DNA from: Verrucomicrobia bacterium UBA1211
GTDB taxonomy: Bacteria; Verrucomicrobiota; Kiritimatiellia; RFP12; UBA1067
Length of the DNA stretch: 14,449 nt
NCBI GenBank assembly: GCA_002309585.1
Contig: DBXN01000006.1
Location: 1-14,449 of the forward strand
Direction: 5' to 3'
How positions within the stretch are numbered: position 1 is the first letter of the stretch; each line of letters begins with the position of its first letter. A model generated the notes under the pieces. That model was not told where the DNA came from. It did no database searches and saw only the letters and a program-made list of their open reading frames with translations. Both the position numbers and the translations under genes were made by a program. Positions 11,445 to 14,449 of the stretch are shown one piece after another.

Positions 11445-14045
11445 CTATCCCTCAGGATTCTCAGGGACTTCGGGCATTTCCGGAGTTTCGGGATTTCCCG
11501 TAATTTCCAGATTATCCGGGGTTTCCGGATTATCCGGCTTCTCCGGGGTCTCGGAAGACGGGGAGGCGATCGATTTCGGTTCCTCCTCCGGGTCGGCGAT
11601 ACTGACCGAGACGACCTTCGCGCCCTCGTCCAGACGCACCAGCCGGACGCCCTGCGCCGAACGTCCGCATTTGCGGATGTCGGTCACCGGCGAACGGACC
11701 ATCAGACCGTTGGAGGTGATCGAGATCATGGACTGGCCGTCCTGCACCGCAAAGGCGGCAACCACCTTGCCGTTCCGTCCCGAATCATCCTTGATGGCGA
11801 TCATCCCCTGCCCGCCGCGGTTGTGAGGCGTGAAGTCGTTGAAATCGCACCGTTTCCCGAACCCGTTCTCCGTCGCGATCAGGAAGGTCGCCGTCGGATC
11901 GACCACCGCGAAACCGACCACGCGATCCCCCTCCGCCAGACGGATACCCCGGACGCCGGTCGCCGTGCGGCCCATCCGCCGGACCTGGCTCTCGCTGAAG
12001 CGCATTCCCTTGCCATCGGCGGTGACCAGAACCACATCATCTCCCGCATGGGTCAGAAGCACCTGGATCAACCGGTCGTTCTCATCGATGTTCAGCGCCC
12101 GGATGCCGTTGCAGTTGATGTTACGGTAGTCGAAAAGCGCCGTCTTCTTCACCGTGCCGTTCTCCGTCGCGAAAAAGACATCGACATCCTGCGCGAACGC
12201 GCGGATCGGGAGCATGGCGGCGATCTGCTCGCCCTCCTGCAACTTGAGGAGATTGACGATCGGGCGCCCGAAGGAGGTCCGCTGCGCCTCCGGAATCTGG
12301 AACGCGCCTTCCGCGAAGACCCGCCCCTTGTTGGTGAAGAAGAGCAGCGTGTCATGCGTCTCGGCGACGAAGACCGTCGTGATGAAATCCTCCTCCTTCA
12401 CCGTAGCACCGGTCACCCCGCGTCCGCCGCGCCGCTGTTCGCGGTAAACCGTCAGCGGCACACGCTTCACATACCCCCGGTGGCTCAGCGTCAACACGCA
12501 CGGTTCATCGGCGATCAGGTCGAGGATGTTCACCTCGCTCTCGATCTGGACGATCTGCGTCCGGCGTTGACCGATCTTCTTACCGATCACATACTTTTCC
12601 TTCAGATCGTTCAGATCATCCTTGATCAACCCATAAATCTTCTGGGGATCGGCCAGCAGGCCGTTGAGGTACTCGATCTGCACACAGATCGCGTTGAACT
12701 CATCCTGAACCTTATCCCGCTCCAAGCCGGTCAACTGGTAGAGGCGCATCTCAAGGATCGCGGTCACCTGCCTGTCTGAGAATCCAAACCGTTCGATCAG
12801 ACGGCTCTTCGCCTCGTCGCGCGTTTTGGACGCCCGGATAATCGAGACTACCTCATCAAGATGGTCAAGCGCGATCAGCAAACCCTCCAAGATATGCTTG
12901 CGCGCTTCGGCCTTCTTCAGCTCAAACTGGGTCCGGCGGGTCAGCACTTCGAAACGGTGGTCCACCCAGCACCGGAAGAGATCCTTCAGGTTCATCACCT
13001 TCGGGCGGCCCTGGTCAATCGCCAGCATGATCGCCCCGAAGGTGGTCTGCAGCTGCGTATGCTTGTAGAGGTTGTTCAGAACGACCTCCGCGATCGCGCC
13101 GCGCTTCAGCTCGATCACCACCCGCATGCCGTCTTTCTTCGAACTCTCGTCGCGGATATCGGAAATGCCCTCGATGATCTTGCCGTTGACCAGCTCGGCC
13201 ATCTTCTCGATCATGGCGGCTTTGTTGACCACATACGGGATCTCCGTGATCAGGATGACCGTCTTGTTCTTGATCTCCACGATCTCGGCCTTGCCCCGGA
13301 CCGTCATCTGCCCGCGTCCGAGTTTGTACATCGCCTCGATCTGCCGCGTCCCGCAGATGATGCCGCCGGTCGGAAAATCCGGTCCCTTCACATACTGCAT
13401 CAACTCATCGATCGAGCAGCGCGGATTGTCGATATAGTAGGTCAGGCCGTCCACCAGCTCGCCCAGATTGTGCGGCGGGATGTTCGTGGCCATACCGACC
13501 GCGATACCGGTCGAGCCGTTCAGCAGCAGGTTGGGAATGCGCGAAGGCAGGACACTCGGCTCCAGGCAGGTCTCATCGTAGTTCGGCAGCATATCGACCG
13601 TCTCTTTGTCGAGATCGGCCAGCATCTCCTCGGCCAGCTTGTCCATCCGGACCTCGGTGTACCGCATCGCGGCGGGCGGATCGCCGTCCACCGAACCGAA
13701 GTTACCCTGCCCCTGCACCAGCGGATAGCGCATCGAGAAATCCTGCGCCAAGCGGACGATCGTATCGTAGACGGCGACATCGCCGTGCGGGTGGTACTTA
13801 CCGATGACGTCGCCCACCACGCGGGCGGACTTTTTCGTCGGACGGTTCGAGGTGTTCCCCAGCTCGTTCATCGCGAACAGCACGCGCCGATGGACCGGCT
13901 TCAACCCGTCACGCGCATCCGGAAGCGCCCGGCCGATAATCACGCTCATCGAGTAATCGATGTAGGAGGAACTCATCTCCCGCTCGATGTCGATGTTGCT
14001 GATTCCCCGCTCCTCAACAACCGGTGTCTGATTCTCTTCGCTCAT
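11445..14045 (-). CDS. gyrA: DNA gyrase subunit A
   Basis: 866 residues. GyrA breaks and rejoins DNA in the A2B2 gyrase that introduces negative supercoils. The breakage domain opens with SSSYIDYSMSVIIGRALPDARDG; the quinolone-determining region includes KYHPHGDVAVYDT; the catalytic Tyr is Y129 in AAMRYTEVR. The GyrA box QRRGGRG (537-543) starts the beta-pinwheel C-terminal domain and separates GyrA from ParC. The residue equivalent to E. coli Ser83 is Val90 (codon GTC), while the Asp87 equivalent is kept (Asp94). The last 49 residues (818-866) are a low-complexity acidic Pro/Glu/Asn tail (15 acidic, 2 basic) encoded by degenerate DNA repeats. The ribosome-binding site is weak (AAAAAAGA directly before the ATG). 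rnfE ends 36 nt upstream without a terminator, so it may share a transcript. Confidence 0.97.
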   Translation of the reverse strand: MSEENQTPVVEERGISNIDIEREMSSSYIDYSMSVIIGRALPDARDGLKPVHRRVLFAMNELGNTSNRPTKKSARVVGDVIGKYHPHGDVAVYDTIVRLAQDFSMRYPLVQGQGNFGSVDGDPPAAMRYTEVRMDKLAEEMLADLDKETVDMLPNYDETCLEPSVLPSRIPNLLLNGSTGIAVGMATNIPPHNLGELVDGLTYYIDNPRCSIDELMQYVKGPDFPTGGIICGTRQIEAMYKLGRGQMTVRGKAEIVEIKNKTVILITEIPYVVNKAAMIEKMAELVNGKIIEGISDIRDESSKKDGMRVVIELKRGAIAEVVLNNLYKHTQLQTTFGAIMLAIDQGRPKVMNLKDLFRCWVDHRFEVLTRRTQFELKKAEARKHILEGLLIALDHLDEVVSIIRASKTRDEAKSRLIERFGFSDRQVTAILEMRLYQLTGLERDKVQDEFNAICVQIEYLNGLLADPQKIYGLIKDDLNDLKEKYVIGKKIGQRRTQIVQIESEVNILDLIADEPCVLTLSHRGYVKRVPLTVYREQRRGGRGVTGATVKEEDFITTVFVAETHDTLLFFTNKGRVFAEGAFQIPEAQRTSFGRPIVNLLKLQEGEQIAAMLPIRAFAQDVDVFFATENGTVKKTALFDYRNINCNGIRALNIDENDRLIQVLLTHAGDDVVLVTADGKGMRFSESQVRRMGRTATGVRGIRLAEGDRVVGFAVVDPTATFLIATENGFGKRCDFNDFTPHNRGGQGMIAIKDDSGRNGKVVAAFAVQDGQSMISITSNGLMVRSPVTDIRKCGRSAQGVRLVRLDEGAKVVSVSIADPEEEPKSIASPSSETPEKPDNPETPDNLEITGNPETPEMPEVPENPEG
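11477..11537 (-). repeat. Degenerate short repeats encoding the acidic GyrA tail
   Basis: TTTCCAGATTATCCGG (11504-11519) and TTTCCGGATTATCCGG (11522-11537) are 18 nt apart and match at 15 of 16 bases. More degenerate TTTC(C/G)GG-type copies lie at about 11477-11500. They encode the PETPDN-like units of the C-terminal tail, which suggests growth by slippage or local duplication. Confidence 0.6.
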
Positions 14046-14081
14046 TCTTTTTTCGCTTTCTTAGTAAAGGGATTTCCACCG

Positions 14082-14449
14082 CTACGCCGATTCCCCGCCG
14101 ATCTTGCACAACGCGCAATGGCGGCAATCCAGCTCCAGCGGCTCAGGGCTCGCAAGCCCCTTCCGCCGCGCAGCCAGCGCCGTCACGTGGTTGATGAAGG
14201 CCAGAATCAGGCCCAGCGTCACAAACCCGCCCGCCGGTAAAATGAAAAGGACCATCGCCCGATTGTGGATGTTGGTCAACGCCAGATGTCCCCAGAGCGT
14301 CAGCGAGCCGTTCCCGATGAACTCCCGGACCGCCGCGATGCAGGAGAGCGCGAGGGTGAACCCCAGCCCCATGCCCAGTCCATCCGCCGCGCTCAGAACC
14401 ACGCCGTTCTTCGAGGCGAACGCCTCCGCCCGGCCGAGGATGATGCAGT
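14082..14449 (-). CDS. rnfE: Rnf electron-transport complex subunit E (5' end outside window)
   Basis: Partial: the reading frame continues off the right edge, and the GTG at 14402 is an internal Val, not a start. Residues reading CIILGRAEAFASKNG followed by DGLGMGLGFTLAL and AVREFIGNGSL match the RnfE/RsxE core; Na+-NQR subunit NqrD usually has AFAMK at that place, so RnfE is preferred. RnfE is a membrane subunit of the Rnf complex, which couples ferredoxin:NAD+ electron transfer to ion pumping. Two hydrophobic segments are visible (around GLGFTLALSCIAAV and MVLFILPAGGFVTLGLILAF). The C-terminus after the last helix is an unusual tail with CRHCALC (Cys-x2-Cys-x2-Cys). gyrA follows after 36 nt; the usual neighbour rnfA is not downstream, so rnfE is last in its operon or the rnf genes are rearranged. 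Confidence 0.9.
   Translation of the reverse strand, partial: CIILGRAEAFASKNGVVLSAADGLGMGLGFTLALSCIAAVREFIGNGSLTLWGHLALTNIHNRAMVLFILPAGGFVTLGLILAFINHVTALAARRKGLASPEPLELDCRHCALCKIGGESA

Noticed and set aside
12861..14240. 459-codon plus-strand open frame across gyrA and rnfE
   Set aside because: It is antisense to the most conserved part of gyrA and rich in His/Asp/Arg; no start signal or domain.

Overview
The window is GC-rich bacterial DNA with short intergenic gaps. It carries a split division and cell-wall (dcw) cluster, gyrase subunit A and part of an Rnf electron-transport gene. DAP-type MurE, Rnf, a Tat-exported phosphoesterase, a surface protein built from LamG-like repeats and degenerate heptanucleotide repeats at gene borders suggest a diderm anaerobe. 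My best guess is the PVC group (Kiritimatiellota, Lentisphaerota or Verrucomicrobiota). That assignment is inference; no rRNA or other marker settles it.

Positions 1-3637 (+ strand): the 3' part of a large gene made of tandem ~246-residue LamG/concanavalin-like repeats, then a Tat-signal metallophosphoesterase. The unit ends in a very strong intrinsic terminator (3599-3637).

Positions 3638-3914: an intergenic region with no gene that I can support. It holds a ~125-bp element (imperfect terminal inverted repeats around a heptad array), a small GC-rich hairpin, and then the control region of the cell-wall operon. That control region has three GTG-containing decamers in perfect 10-bp phase, which look like an MraZ operator.

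Positions 3915-10487 (+ strand): mraZ, rsmH, an ftsL-like gene, ftsI, murE and murF in the classical order, tightly packed, with an ATGA overlap (rsmH/ftsL) and a TAATG overlap (murE/murF). Together they encode the operon regulator, a 16S rRNA methyltransferase, two septal membrane proteins and the two ligases that add the third residue and the D-Ala-D-Ala dipeptide to UDP-MurNAc peptide. The cluster stops after murF; mraY, murD, ftsW, murG and murC are not in the window.

Positions 10510-10565: a degenerate heptad repeat tract lies at the convergent border and runs into the end of the next gene.

Positions 14449-10552 (- strand): rnfE (5' end cut by the window), gyrA and a short-chain reductase strikingly like the animal MAT2B protein. 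They are closely spaced, with 2 nt between gyrA and the reductase, so they are probably co-transcribed. No CRISPR array, tRNA, rRNA or transposase was seen. The points most worth a second look are the MAT2B-like protein coupled to gyrA, a Val at the quinolone-critical position of GyrA, the heptad repeat family at gene borders, and the candidate MraZ operator.
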